64,000 nt of DNA. It comes from Chryseobacterium fluminis. Its GTDB lineage: Bacteria; Bacteroidota; Bacteroidia; Flavobacteriales; Weeksellaceae. Positions 37,127-47,209 of this stretch are shown here, one piece after another. Position numbers and translations under genes: made by a program. The number at the start of each line of letters is the position of its first letter. Positions within the stretch are counted from its first letter, which is position 1. The notes below the pieces were generated by a model. That model worked only from the letters and a program-made list of their open reading frames with translations, made no database searches and was not told the origin of the DNA. The stretch is taken from NCBI RefSeq assembly GCF_026314945.1, contig NZ_CP111121.1, positions 2,418,001 to 2,482,000 of the forward strand, read 5' to 3'.

Positions 37127-37825
37127 CTACTGCAGATAATCCTTCAGATAACTTTTATATGTTCTTCCCAACGGCAGCTTCTCCCCTCCTTCCAAATAGA
37201 CCGAATTGGCATCATAAGAATGAATATGTGAAGAAAGAACAATATAAGATTTATGAATCCTTACAAAACCGAAATCCTGAAATTTTTCTTCAAAATTCGA
37301 CATCCTGTCTAAAATCATATATTTTTTAAAAGCAGTCACCAGAATTATATATTCTCCAAAACCCTCTACCCACAGAATATCTTTCAGAAACACTTTATTG
37401 ATAACATAATTTGATTTAAACATAATAAAATCTTCCCGGGTTTTATTTTCAGCAGATCTTTTGAATTGCAGAAAATCTTTTGCCTTGTTAATTGCTTTTT
37501 TAAAGGTTTCAAAATCCACAGGCTTTACCAGATAATGCACCACATCCAGTTCAAATGCCTTCACGGCATGCTGTGTTTCCAGGGTCATAAAAATACAGAG
37601 CGGTTTGTAAGGAAGGGTTTCGAGAAGTTCGATCCCGTTTACCAGCGGCATATTGATGTCTAAAATAACTAGATCGGGCTTGTTGGCACTTAAATATTCC
37701 AACGCATGAACGGGATTTTGAAAGGTCCCGATAACCTCCACATCATCTATTTTGTCACAATACTGTTTTACCAGTTGTAATGCAGGAAATTCATCGTCTA
37801 CGCTTACTATTTTTATATTAGGCAT
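37127..37825 (-). CDS. LytR/AlgR-type response regulator
   Basis: 232 residues. Receiver domain 1-120 with acidic Asp10/Asp11, phosphoacceptor Asp56 in LVILDINMP, and conserved Lys in LVKPVDFE. The C-terminal 100 residues form a LytTR DNA-binding domain (VNKVFLKDILWVEGFGEYIILVT ... FVRIHKSYIVLSSHI). It overlaps the kinase gene by 8 bases, so the pair is translationally coupled. LytTR regulators bind paired direct repeats; the divergent DUF2490-CitMHS operon is the natural first target, though I could not pick out clear repeats. Confidence 0.93.
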   Translation of the reverse strand: MPNIKIVSVDDEFPALQLVKQYCDKIDDVEVIGTFQNPVHALEYLSANKPDLVILDINMPLVNGIELLETLPYKPLCIFMTLETQHAVKAFELDVVHYLVKPVDFETFKKAINKAKDFLQFKRSAENKTREDFIMFKSNYVINKVFLKDILWVEGFGEYIILVTAFKKYMILDRMSNFEEKFQDFGFVRIHKSYIVLSSHIHSYDANSVYLEGGEKLPLGRTYKSYLKDYLQ

Positions 37826-38930
37826 TATAATTAATTTTTAAAACAGATTCGTAATTTTTGCTGCTTAAAGCCTGGGAAGAAAAATGGTATTGCCCGGGAT
37901 AATATTTTTCGAGTATCCCGGCAATCGCCTTATTTCCCAATCCCTGATATCCTATATCCGGGGAATAACATTTATTTTCGGCAATAGAATTTTCAACTCT
38001 GAAAATGATCTCACGGTTTTCTATAGTGCAACCCACTTTTACAAAAGATGACGGCTCCATCCCGATGGCAGAGTGCTTCAGCGAGTTCTCAAACAGTGTG
38101 AGGAAAACGGACGGCGGAATCTCAATAACATCCCACACCTCCTCATGCTGAAGCTCAAACAGGATATCCAGCTGATTATTGAATTTTAACTGATACAGTT
38201 CAGCAAGAGACTTTAATGAAGAAAATTCCTGCCCGATGCTAATTTTTTCTTTTCCGCTGTCATAGATAATGTACTGCAGCAATTTGCTGAGCTCTAAAAT
38301 CGAATGCGATGTCTTTTCTGTCGGCACAAAGCTGGATACATAAATATTATTGAGTGTATTTAATAAAAAATGGGGGCTCAGCTTAGATTTAAGCAAATCG
38401 ATATACAACTGTTCTTTCTGCTCGCCAAGATCTGCAACATCCTGCTCAATAAGGAATTTATCTTTTGTAATGCCTAAAAAGGAAGCTACAAGGATCACAA
38501 TTGCCTGGGTAAGGTAGACATTATACAGAAAAGTGATATTCGACTCTCCCCTCATAAAGGGTATCCCAAAAATAGCCGGTTCGGATAAAATCCTGAAAAG
38601 ACTGGAGGTCAGAAAGCACATCAGCGCGTACAGGATAAACTCGGGATACTTATTGGATAAATAAAATTTCGGAACCAGATACTGATATACCCAATAATAA
38701 ATTCCCAGGCTGTACATCATATTAAAAATAATACTCCAGATAAGATCCGGAGGGTTCAGGTAGCTGTTTTCGGTAAAATAAATGATCAGAACCAGCACCA
38801 GAAAGAAAAATGCATGCTGAAATCCCAACAGGAACTTCCAACGGTAAGACATCAGTTTTTTTAAAATTTCAGAACTGAATAAACCTCTGAAAATCATTAA
38901 TATAACTACAATATTGAGGAGTAAAAACAT
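37818..38930 (-). CDS. LytS-type sensor histidine kinase
   Basis: 370 residues. About four to five N-terminal membrane segments (residues 1-160) act as sensor; a short coiled linker (DVADLGEQKEQLYIDLLKSK) leads into the His_kinase domain with the phosphoacceptor in LSPHFLLNTLNNIYVSS, then a degenerate HATPase with N-box NSLKHSAIG and a glycine loop GYQGLGNKAI. The small periplasmic loops suggest that it senses something in or near the membrane, or partners the transporter opposite. An internal ATG (MIFRGLF) is a possible alternative start. Confidence 0.92.
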   Translation of the reverse strand: MFLLLNIVVILMIFRGLFSSEILKKLMSYRWKFLLGFQHAFFFLVLVLIIYFTENSYLNPPDLIWSIIFNMMYSLGIYYWVYQYLVPKFYLSNKYPEFILYALMCFLTSSLFRILSEPAIFGIPFMRGESNITFLYNVYLTQAIVILVASFLGITKDKFLIEQDVADLGEQKEQLYIDLLKSKLSPHFLLNTLNNIYVSSFVPTEKTSHSILELSKLLQYIIYDSGKEKISIGQEFSSLKSLAELYQLKFNNQLDILFELQHEEVWDVIEIPPSVFLTLFENSLKHSAIGMEPSSFVKVGCTIENREIIFRVENSIAENKCYSPDIGYQGLGNKAIAGILEKYYPGQYHFSSQALSSKNYESVLKINYNA

Positions 38931-39045
38931 TTTTTAATGCCGGTTTCAAGGATTCCAAATATACCATCTTTTTAATGTGAAAATGCAGTTCACTGATAAA
39001 AAATGCCTTTGATTGAAAAATTCATCGGCCGATATGTGGATTGGA

Positions 39046-39053
39046 TATATTTG
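39046..39053 (+). promoter_or_regulatory. -7 promoter box for the DUF2490-CitMHS operon
   Basis: TATATTTG, 28 bases before the ATG, in the 151-base gap shared with the divergent kinase gene. Any LytTR site should lie at about 38935-39045. Confidence 0.5.
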
Positions 39054-39081
39054 AGAAATTACAATATTAACCAAGTGTTAC

Positions 39082-39774
39082 ATGAAAATTACATTTAAAT
39101 TAATTCCCGTATTGGCCCTGTTTATTGCTCCTCTTTTTAAGGCTCAGAGCAGGGACAATTACAATATGTGGTTTCAGTATCTGATGTCGGCAAAGCTCAC
39201 CGACAAGAATACTTTAACAGCCCTTGCACAATACCGCTCGTTTGATTTGGCGTACGACACCAGACTCTTCCTGGCCAATGCCTATATAGATCACAAAGTT
39301 GCCAAGGGGATCAAACCGGCTGTCGGAGCCATGTTCCTTATTCTGGAATCGTACACTTCGAATGACACGAAAAGAATACGGTATGAGAAAAGACCTTTCC
39401 AGCAGGTCACCATGGAAAATAATATCGGGCGTACTTCTGTCTCCAACCGCCTGCGTGTGGAAGAGCGATTCATTAACAATCCCGATGAATTTGTGGTCAG
39501 ACTGCGGTATCTTATTTCGGTGAAAATACCCTTCAGCAGAAAAGGTGAAAAAGAAAAACTGTATGGCATTCTGAAAAACGAGATCAGAATGAATATCGTG
39601 AAAGACGAGCCTTTTGACAGCAACCGTATTACTGCCGGCATCGGAGTGAAAACCGGGAAAAATTCGGCGCTGGAACTCGCTTTTATCAATCAGCTGGAAA
39701 CCGGAAAAACCAGTAACTATGGCTTTATCGGTTTCAGAAACAGCTTCGACTGGCGAAAAAAAGAACAACAATAA
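39082..39774 (+). CDS. DUF2490 outer-membrane beta-barrel-like protein
   Basis: 230 residues, signal peptide MKITFKLIPVLALFIAPLFKAQS. The body alternates short beta strands (LSAKLTDKNTLTALAQYRSFDLAYDTRLFLANAYIDH; SVSNRLRVEERFI; YLISVKIPF) and ends in a strand with FIGFRNSFDW, as expected for DUF2490. It is probably an outer-membrane barrel. Only 23 bases separate it from the CitMHS transporter, so it may supply the outer-membrane step for the same substrate; that is an inference from operon structure. Confidence 0.8.
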   Translation: MKITFKLIPVLALFIAPLFKAQSRDNYNMWFQYLMSAKLTDKNTLTALAQYRSFDLAYDTRLFLANAYIDHKVAKGIKPAVGAMFLILESYTSNDTKRIRYEKRPFQQVTMENNIGRTSVSNRLRVEERFINNPDEFVVRLRYLISVKIPFSRKGEKEKLYGILKNEIRMNIVKDEPFDSNRITAGIGVKTGKNSALELAFINQLETGKTSNYGFIGFRNSFDWRKKEQQ

Positions 39775-39797
39775 AATAATCATTAAATCATAATAAT

Positions 39798-41084
39798 ATG
39801 CTTACAATTCTTGGATTTCTGATGATCATCATTTTTATGGTTCTGATTATGAACAAAAAAATGACCCCGCTTACCGCCCTGGTTTTAGTACCCATTATCA
39901 TTGCTATCGCAGCAGGCTACGGATCCGAACTTGGAGACATGACAAAGAACGGCATTAAAGAAATTGCAATGACCGGGGTTATGCTGATATTCGCAATTCT
40001 CTTTTTCAGTTTAATGATCGATACGGGGTTATTTGAGCCATTGGTAAAGTTTATTTTAAAGGCTGTAGGAGATAATCCGGTTAAAACAACCGTCGGAACG
40101 GCTATTCTTACGACTTTGGTCTCTCTGGATGGCGACGGATCTTCTACTTATATCATCGTGGTGGCAGCCATGCTTCCTTTATATAAAAAACAGGGAATGA
40201 ATCCCCTTATTCTCACCTGCATTGTGATGCTGGCCGGAGGGATTATGAATATTCTGCCGTGGGGCGGACCTACAGCGCGGGTGATGAGCTCCCTTAAACT
40301 CAGCCACACAGAAATATTTGTGCCCATGATTCCTATCATGCTGATCGGTATTCTATGGGTCATAGCGGTAGCTTATATTCTTGGTGTAAAGGAAAAAAGA
40401 AGGATTGCAAAATATGGAAGGTATACCCGATACAGTATCAATGATATTGTAGGAGAAACAGATTCTACATTACTGAGACCAAAGCTGCTTTGGGTAAATT
40501 TCCTGCTTACCATTGCCCTGCTGGTGGTTATGACGCTTGACCTGATCCCATTGGCGATTGCTTTCATGCTGGCTTTTTGTATTGCCGCAGTCATTAATTA
40601 TCCCCAGCTTAAGGATCAGCAGAAAATAGTTACCAAACATGCCGGCAACGCCTTATCGGTAGCAGGAATGATTTTCGCAGCTGGTATTTTTACCGGAATT
40701 ATGAACGGTACCGGAATCATGCAGGCGATGGGAAACAGCATCATAGGAATTGTCCCTGAAAGCTGGGGCGGTTTTCTGAACATTATTACCGCGGTATTCA
40801 GTGTTCCGCTTACTTTTTTCCTTACCAATGATGCGTATTATTTTGGAATTTTACCCATCATCACCGCTACCGGAGCGCAAATGGGAATTCCTGCAGATGT
40901 ATTGGGACGGGCCAGCCTTGTAGGCCAGGCTTCCCATTTACTCAGTCCGCTTGTGCCATCCACATACCTGTTGGTGTCCCTGGCAGGGGTAGAATTTTCG
41001 GATCATCTAAAATATACCTTGAAATGGGCGATCGGGTCATCCATCATCATGCTGGTCAGTGCCCTGATTCTTGGGGTGATATAA
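39798..41084 (+). CDS. CitMHS/SLC13-like transporter (citrate-type)
   Basis: 428 residues and about 12 membrane segments. The sequence begins MLTILGFLMIIIFMVLIM and carries the family stretch LTTLVSLDGDGSSTYIIVVAAMLPLYKK, GGIMNILPWGGPTARVMSSL in the middle, and a second repeat with SVPLTFFLTNDAYYFGILPII and ASLVGQASHLLSPLVPSTYLLV. Such proteins exchange protons or metal-citrate complexes for uptake. Cotranscribed with the DUF2490 barrel gene and divergent from the LytS/LytR pair, which probably controls it. Specificity for citrate is known for Bacillus members and only inferred here. Confidence 0.88.
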   Translation: MLTILGFLMIIIFMVLIMNKKMTPLTALVLVPIIIAIAAGYGSELGDMTKNGIKEIAMTGVMLIFAILFFSLMIDTGLFEPLVKFILKAVGDNPVKTTVGTAILTTLVSLDGDGSSTYIIVVAAMLPLYKKQGMNPLILTCIVMLAGGIMNILPWGGPTARVMSSLKLSHTEIFVPMIPIMLIGILWVIAVAYILGVKEKRRIAKYGRYTRYSINDIVGETDSTLLRPKLLWVNFLLTIALLVVMTLDLIPLAIAFMLAFCIAAVINYPQLKDQQKIVTKHAGNALSVAGMIFAAGIFTGIMNGTGIMQAMGNSIIGIVPESWGGFLNIITAVFSVPLTFFLTNDAYYFGILPIITATGAQMGIPADVLGRASLVGQASHLLSPLVPSTYLLVSLAGVEFSDHLKYTLKWAIGSSIIMLVSALILGVI

Positions 41085-41182
41085 GGTCATTGCAGGAATT
41101 TGCGGAATTCTGCCCATCAATGTCAGTAATAATTCTACAAAATGCCACCACATCAATCTATTTCATATCTCAATATAAATTT

Positions 41183-41190
41183 TATTTTTG
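41183..41190 (+). promoter_or_regulatory. -7 promoter box for the symporter gene
   Basis: TATTTTTG (TAnnTTTG), 21 bases before the ATG. Confidence 0.5.
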
Positions 41191-41211
41191 TACCCATAGA
41201 AATCCCTACTC

Positions 41212-42426
41212 ATGCCAGGCTATCCAACAAAGAAAACATTTACGGGTAAATATCTCAGGAATCTCACCCTGTACGTATTTATAGCTATTATCGGCGGGGT
41301 GATTTCGGGGCATCATTTTCCCGGATTCAGTAAAAAACTGGAGCTTATTAATTTTTACTTTTTCACCATCCTGGAGGCATTAATTCTTCCCGTGATTTTT
41401 ATTGCGATTATTTATGGGATTCTGAATCTGTTTGAAACAAAAAATTCAAGAAAAATCATTCTTCATACAGCGGTTTATTTTATTTCCGTTACCTCTTTAT
41501 GCATCATTTTAGGTTTTTCCCTTGGCTTCCTGATAAAACCCGGCGCCGACACAGGGATAAATCTTACAGAAATACACGCCACCATTCCGAAACGCTTTGA
41601 ATTTTCTCCGGGAAATCCGGATATCTATTCATTCTACAACAGCAGATACTCTATATTTCTGATGCTTTCCATTATCTTCGGAATCGTTGCGGGTCAATTA
41701 AAAATTAAAAAACTGACGCCCGCTTTAAACTCCGGAATGGAATTATTTTACGTCGTCATAAAATATCTATACCTTGTCCTACCCATCATTATTTTCTGTA
41801 ATATTGCTTATGGCATTTCAGTATATGGCATTACCACTCTTCTTCCCTTAAGTAAGATTGTAGCCACGGTTTATCTGGGGAGTCTTATTTTTATCTGTGG
41901 AATCTTAGGCTCCATCTGCCATTTTTATCAACTGAACTTCAGAGAATTTCTTATGAGTATAAAAGATGAAATCATTCTTGTCATGACCACATCATCTTCC
42001 AAAACGGCATTTCCCATGATTTTTGAAAAACTCGAAAGCCAGGGATACCCTCAAAACGTGATCCGGTTTCTGATTCCGCTGGGATACAATTTCAATCTTG
42101 CGGGGGCATGTATCTATATTTCCGCTTCGTGTATGTTTCTCGTTCAGTTTTATGATATTTCTATGGATTTTCGGGATTACTGTGTCCTCTTCCTGATTAT
42201 TTCCATTACCTCAAAAACAGCTTCCGGAGTTCCGGGATCAGGGTTTCTGGCACTCATTTTTACACTTGAAAAATTCGGGAAAATCCCATTAACCGATATT
42301 GCCCTTCTCTACAGTGTCGACCGTTTTATGAATGAAGCCAGATCTGTTACCAATTTTATAGGAATCGCAGTCTCGGCTGCCCTCATTTCAAAGCTTCATC
42401 CACTTCAGGAAGACAGATGTTTTTGA
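41212..42426 (+). CDS. SLC1-type dicarboxylate/amino acid:cation symporter, divergent
   Basis: 404 residues with about eight membrane segments plus two re-entrant hairpins. Hairpin 1 reads TTSSSKTAFP, where classic DctA/GltP proteins have a Ser-rich loop ending ETALP. The segment that normally carries N(M/L)DGT reads GYNFNLAGACIY, so the Asp and Thr of the sodium-site motif are replaced by Ala residues. The last segment keeps DRFMNEARSVTNFIG. The fold is clear but the coupling ion and substrate may differ from those of standard members. It has its own promoter box and stands alone. Confidence 0.85.
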   Translation: MPGYPTKKTFTGKYLRNLTLYVFIAIIGGVISGHHFPGFSKKLELINFYFFTILEALILPVIFIAIIYGILNLFETKNSRKIILHTAVYFISVTSLCIILGFSLGFLIKPGADTGINLTEIHATIPKRFEFSPGNPDIYSFYNSRYSIFLMLSIIFGIVAGQLKIKKLTPALNSGMELFYVVIKYLYLVLPIIIFCNIAYGISVYGITTLLPLSKIVATVYLGSLIFICGILGSICHFYQLNFREFLMSIKDEIILVMTTSSSKTAFPMIFEKLESQGYPQNVIRFLIPLGYNFNLAGACIYISASCMFLVQFYDISMDFRDYCVLFLIISITSKTASGVPGSGFLALIFTLEKFGKIPLTDIALLYSVDRFMNEARSVTNFIGIAVSAALISKLHPLQEDRCF

Positions 42427-42504
42427 GATTCCTACCCTTTTTTTTCTGCCAAAATTTCCGCTTCCCCTGATAAAAAATCTGCCATTTCAGTCACAGGCTG
42501 CCGA

Positions 42505-42519
42505 TGGCACGCATTTAGA
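42505..42519 (+). promoter_or_regulatory. Possible heat-shock/sigma-54-like element before groES
   Basis: TGGCACGCATTTAGA resembles the first half of a -24/-12 promoter (TGGCAC) but has a poor second half. It is 41 bases before groES. No TAnnTTTG box or CIRCE repeat is visible here. Confidence 0.3.
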
Positions 42520-42559
42520 GAATTACAACACAGAAATAATTTAAAAAATTAAATATATT

Positions 42560-42838
42560 ATGTCAGTAAACTTTAAACCATTAGCAGACAGAGTTTTGAT
42601 CGAGCCGATCGCTGCAGAAACTAAAACAGCTTCAGGTATTATTATTCCGGACACCGCTAAAGAGAAACCTCAGGAAGGTACAGTAGTAGCAGTAGGTCCA
42701 GGAAAGAAAGATGAGCCTACAACTGTACAGGTAGGTGACAAAGTTCTTTATGGAAAATATTCAGGTTCCGAACTGAAACTGGAAGGAAAAGATTATTTAA
42801 TTGTAAAAGAAGGAGATTTACTGGGAGTTATCGGTTAA
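42560..42838 (+). CDS. groES: Co-chaperonin GroES
   Basis: 92 residues, the normal length. It forms the heptameric lid of GroEL. The N terminus [26 protein letters not shown] includes the mobile loop, and the middle has [12 protein letters not shown] and [14 protein letters not shown], all typical. It precedes groEL by 93 bases with a small AT-rich hairpin between them and no terminator, so the two form the usual operon. Confidence 0.98.
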   Translation: MSVNFKPLADRVLIEPIAAETKTASGIIIPDTAKEKPQEGTVVAVGPGKKDEPTTVQVGDKVLYGKYSGSELKLEGKDYLIVKEGDLLGVIG

Positions 42839-42856
42839 TTTGTAAAAAGTAAAATG

Positions 42857-42883
42857 TATTCATGTAAAATGACTTCATGAATA
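42857..42883 (+). other. Intercistronic hairpin between groES and groEL
   Basis: TATTCATG / CATGAATA, an 8-bp perfect stem with an 11-nt loop and no T-run. It may set mRNA stability or the ratio of the two proteins. Confidence 0.4.
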
Positions 42884-42925
42884 TACATTCATTAATACAT
42901 TGTACAAAGTACATTAATACAATAA

Positions 42926-44557
<1,632 letters not shown>

Positions 44558-44586
44558 CAGCGTAAGCTAAGACAAATTAATATATT

Positions 44587-44618
44587 AACCGTTCTGTTTG
44601 TTGCAGGGCGGTTTTTTT
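44587..44618 (+). terminator. groEL terminator, copy 1
   Basis: AACCGTTCTG / CAGGGCGGTT with G-T pairs, a 7-nt loop and T7. Copies occur at 45157 and 46276. Confidence 0.88.
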
Positions 44619-44654
44619 GTTTGTAAGGTTTAAGCTTTTTGGCAAAAGTGCCTG

Positions 44655-44702
44655 GGTTAATATCCTTGTCAAGGTTTTTAAACCTTGACAAGGATATTAA
44701 CC
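44655..44702. repeat. Perfect 23-bp palindromic repeat
   Basis: 44655-44677 and 44680-44702 are exact reverse complements with two bases (TT) between them; the core is CCTTGTCAAGG. No T-run follows. It looks like an intergenic REP/MITE-type palindrome rather than a terminator, which is already supplied by 44587-44618. Confidence 0.85.
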
Positions 44703-44809
44703 TACAACAATACAAGTAACATGAATTACTCTTCAAACGGTCAGCATTCAATATTACTATCGAAAATGCCCTATAAATAGATATATTTGTAAAAAAGATT
44801 ACAGAAAAT

Positions 44810-45121
44810 ATGGAAAACAAATATTTACTTCATGGGAAACTGACCGCAAAATCAGGACAGCAAAAGGAACTTGCCGACATTTTAATACAGGCATCCCGAC
44901 TTGTATCAGCCACTAAAGGCTGCCAACTGTATGCTGTTAGCTATGACAAAGAGGATGAAGCTTCCGTTTACGTTACGGAAATTTGGGACAGTAAAAACGA
45001 CCATGACGATTCTCTGAAAGCAGAAGGCGTCAGAGAACTTATCATGAAAGCAATGCCTTTATTAGACGCTCCACCTACGAAGGGACAGGAACTGGAAGTT
45101 TTAGGTGGCGCAGGAATATAA
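44810..45121 (+). CDS. Antibiotic biosynthesis monooxygenase-fold protein (YgiN-like)
   Basis: 103 residues, a ferredoxin-like alpha/beta ABM domain: KYLLHGKLTAKSGQQKELADILIQAS, TKGCQLYAVSYDKEDEASVYVTEIWDSKNDHDDSLK, and a C-terminal strand. Relatives act as quinol monooxygenases or unknown small redox enzymes, as dimers. It lies between two groEL-type terminators and looks like an insertion behind groESL. Start ATG 44810. Confidence 0.9.
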   Translation: MENKYLLHGKLTAKSGQQKELADILIQASRLVSATKGCQLYAVSYDKEDEASVYVTEIWDSKNDHDDSLKAEGVRELIMKAMPLLDAPPTKGQELEVLGGAGI

Positions 45122-45156
45122 GACAACAGTCACCGACCGAAGCAATTTCATATACG

Positions 45157-45187
45157 AACCGTTCTGTTTTTACAGGGCGGTTTTTTT
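45157..45187 (+). terminator. groEL-type terminator, copy 2
   Basis: AACCGTTCTG / CAGGGCGGTT and T7, identical in the stem to copy 1. It ends the ABM gene. Confidence 0.88.
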
Positions 45188-45232
45188 ATGGTATATTTAC
45201 AGCTAACCATGAAATATGAAAAATATTTTAAA

Positions 45233-46132
45233 ATGAAAATCAATTTTCTTTCCAGTTTATATATCGCGCTCTTAATGATCATTTTACCGGAATGTGCATT
45301 TTCACAATCGGCCGACTTTACCATTCGGGACGTAAAGTTCGAAAGCCAGGGTATCACTCTCGCGGGCTCTGTTTTAGAACCTGAAAAACCATCGGCTGCC
45401 GTTGTGATTGTTCACGGATCCGATCCTGTAAAAAGAGAGATGGAATTTGCCAAACGTCTTGCCCAACAAGGCATTGCCGTCTTCACGTATGACAAACGGG
45501 GCGTAGGAGAATCCGGCGGTGTGTATGTAGGCCCATCGGTCGGCACCAATAATATCGACCCCGGTAATCTTAATCTGTTGGCGCAGGATGCCAATGCAGC
45601 CGTAACAACATTCCGGACCTATCTGAAGCATAAAAAAATACCCATCGGATTGGTAGGCTTCAGCCAGGCAGGATGGATCATCCCGATAGCAGCCGGAAAA
45701 AACCCAAACATTGAATTTATGGTCCTATTCAGCGGCCCCACCATTACCACTCTGGAACAGCTCCGGTTTCAGTTTTATACGAATGGAAACACTCATTTCT
45801 GGGAAAACCATACAGAAGCTGATGCCCTTGACCATACCCAAAATGCCCCCGACCGATATCAATTTACAGCAACCGATCCCAAAATCTCCCTGAATACGCT
45901 TACCATTCCCGGACTTTGGCTTTTTGGTGAAAAAGACATACAGATTCCGGTAAAGTTGTGTATAGAACAGTTGAATGCCCTTAAAGCTCAGGGCAAACCT
46001 TTTGAGTATACTTTATTTCCTAAGCTTGGACACAATACGTCTTCCGGCAAGGACACCGTTCCTGTTGATATTGCTGTACAATGGATCAGGCAGAAAGCGC
46101 TGGGTATTAAAAATTCTAAATTTTCAAAGTAA
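45233..46132 (+). CDS. Secreted alpha/beta hydrolase (dienelactone hydrolase/esterase-like)
   Basis: 299 residues from ATG 45233, with signal peptide MKINFLSSLYIALLMIILPECAFSQ. The nucleophile elbow is GFSQAG in IGLVGFSQAGWIIPIAAG; the oxyanion region is VVIVHGSDP; VFTYDKRGVGESGG follows. The acid is in WLFGEKDIQIPV and the His in FPKLGHNTSS. It is of the large serine hydrolase/peptidase-like group; substrate unknown. Upstream ATGs at 45188 and 45209 are in frame; 45188 overlaps the T-run of the terminator and precedes a TATATTTA box (45192-45199), so I prefer 45233, with 45209 possible. It sits between groEL-type terminator copies 2 and 3. Confidence 0.85.
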   Translation: MKINFLSSLYIALLMIILPECAFSQSADFTIRDVKFESQGITLAGSVLEPEKPSAAVVIVHGSDPVKREMEFAKRLAQQGIAVFTYDKRGVGESGGVYVGPSVGTNNIDPGNLNLLAQDANAAVTTFRTYLKHKKIPIGLVGFSQAGWIIPIAAGKNPNIEFMVLFSGPTITTLEQLRFQFYTNGNTHFWENHTEADALDHTQNAPDRYQFTATDPKISLNTLTIPGLWLFGEKDIQIPVKLCIEQLNALKAQGKPFEYTLFPKLGHNTSSGKDTVPVDIAVQWIRQKALGIKNSKFSK

Positions 46133-46157
46133 TTATAATCATTATTATCGACTCTAA

Positions 46158-46250
46158 GAAGGTTTAAGGGTTGCTCTTGGAAATATAGGAGCTTCTCTGA
46201 AAAGACGGGCAGCTATGCGAATGGGTTTTGGAATGCCGGGAATGATGTAG
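46158..46250 (+). pseudogene. Relic of a groEL 3' end
   Basis: The last 46 bases (46205-46250) match the end of groEL (44511-44557) at about 40 positions and translate as AMRMGFGMPGMM before a stop, against [12 protein letters not shown]. The bases before them (GGTTGCTCTTGGAAATA...GCTTCT) match groEL near 44435-44458, with about 50 bases lost between. It is followed by the third copy of the groEL terminator. So a groEL end, not a whole gene, persists 1.7 kb downstream of groEL. Confidence 0.8.
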
Positions 46251-46275
46251 TTATTACTGATACTTTAACTATATA

Positions 46276-46302
46276 AACCGCTCTATTTTGTAGGCGGTTT
46301 TT
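46276..46302 (+). terminator. groEL-type terminator, copy 3
   Basis: AACCGC / GCGGTT stem with a 12-nt loop and a T-run. More diverged than copies 1 and 2. Confidence 0.7.
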
Positions 46303-46354
46303 ATTACAAATTGTTGGAAAATAGAAAATTTCAGTTACTTTATAATACTATTTA

Positions 46355-47209
46355 TTAAGAACGTTTTCTATTAGTTTTTAAAATTTGTTCTCTATATCGT
46401 GTTAAATATTTTGGCATTTCATCTGGAAGTTGCTTTTCAATTTCAACTTTTTCAATAATTTTTTCAGGAGCATCAATTTTATGGTTAAAAACTTTTATTC
46501 CCGTAATAATCTGGTTACCAGAATACTTAGTTTTCCTCATGCTTAGCCTAAAACCGCAACTTTTTACAATCTCTAAAATATCAGAAATAACATGGTGAAA
46601 ATCTTGTTGAGACGAAAAAGTTAAATCATCAACGAATCTTGTATAGGTAATATCATATTGTCTGCAAAATGTAATTAATTGATTATCAATTTTAAGAAAC
46701 ACAATATTTGCAATGTGTGTACTAGTCGGTGTCCCTTGTGGCAACTCTCCTTTCCAAGTAACAAATCTTGTAATATAAAATGCAAATTGTTCATTAAATC
46801 CTAAATCTATAAATGTTTGATACACCATAGGAGATTTAACAGAAGGAAAAAATTCTTGTAAATCTGTTGTAAGAACATACTTTTTTCCTTGATGTTTTTT
46901 AGCATTAGTGATATTATTGTTTTTTTTTACCCCACCATGAACATTACTTGGAAGTGAAATTTTCTCAAGAATATTAATTTTTATGTTATTTTGTAAAGTT
47001 TTTAATTTTAAAAAAGATGGCCTAATATATCTTTTTTTAACAGTTCCATCTTTATAAGTTTTTGGGAGTCCAGTAGTTTTATCATTTTTAATAATTTCCC
47101 ATTCATCATAATAGTTATCCAAAAAACTTATCAATTCTTTAAGCTCTCTTTCCGGGATCCTTACTATAGAAGGAAAGTGTAAACGCATTTTAGACTTTGA
47201 AGAATTCAT
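46355..47209 (-). CDS. Retron-type reverse transcriptase
   Basis: 284 residues with the full set of retron RT motifs: NAxxH as NAKKH (102-106, region X), motif A TTDLQEFFPSV with Asp116, motif B GELPQGTPTSTHIAN (155-168), catalytic FVDD (192-195, usually YADD), motif D GFRLSMRKTKY, and ITG at 235-237 in place of VTG (region Y). The short Lys/Arg-rich tail lacks any fused effector or maturase domain, which argues against group II introns. It overlaps the XRE gene by 20 bases. In retrons such enzymes copy a structured RNA into msDNA, and the trio acts in phage defence. Composition is AT-rich compared with groEL and the hydrolase next door. Confidence 0.9.
   Translation of the reverse strand: MNSSKSKMRLHFPSIVRIPERELKELISFLDNYYDEWEIIKNDKTTGLPKTYKDGTVKKRYIRPSFLKLKTLQNNIKINILEKISLPSNVHGGVKKNNNITNAKKHQGKKYVLTTDLQEFFPSVKSPMVYQTFIDLGFNEQFAFYITRFVTWKGELPQGTPTSTHIANIVFLKIDNQLITFCRQYDITYTRFVDDLTFSSQQDFHHVISDILEIVKSCGFRLSMRKTKYSGNQIITGIKVFNHKIDAPEKIIEKVEIEKQLPDEMPKYLTRYREQILKTNRKRS

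Noticed and set aside
39214..39783. 189-codon minus-strand frame opposite the DUF2490 gene
   Set aside because: Antisense of a gene with signal peptide and barrel pattern, and in operon with CitMHS.
46355..47209. Reverse transcriptase as a group II intron or diversity-generating element
   Set aside because: No maturase or endonuclease domain and no intron-like RNA ends; no template/variable repeat pair or target gene nearby; retron region X and Y motifs are present.
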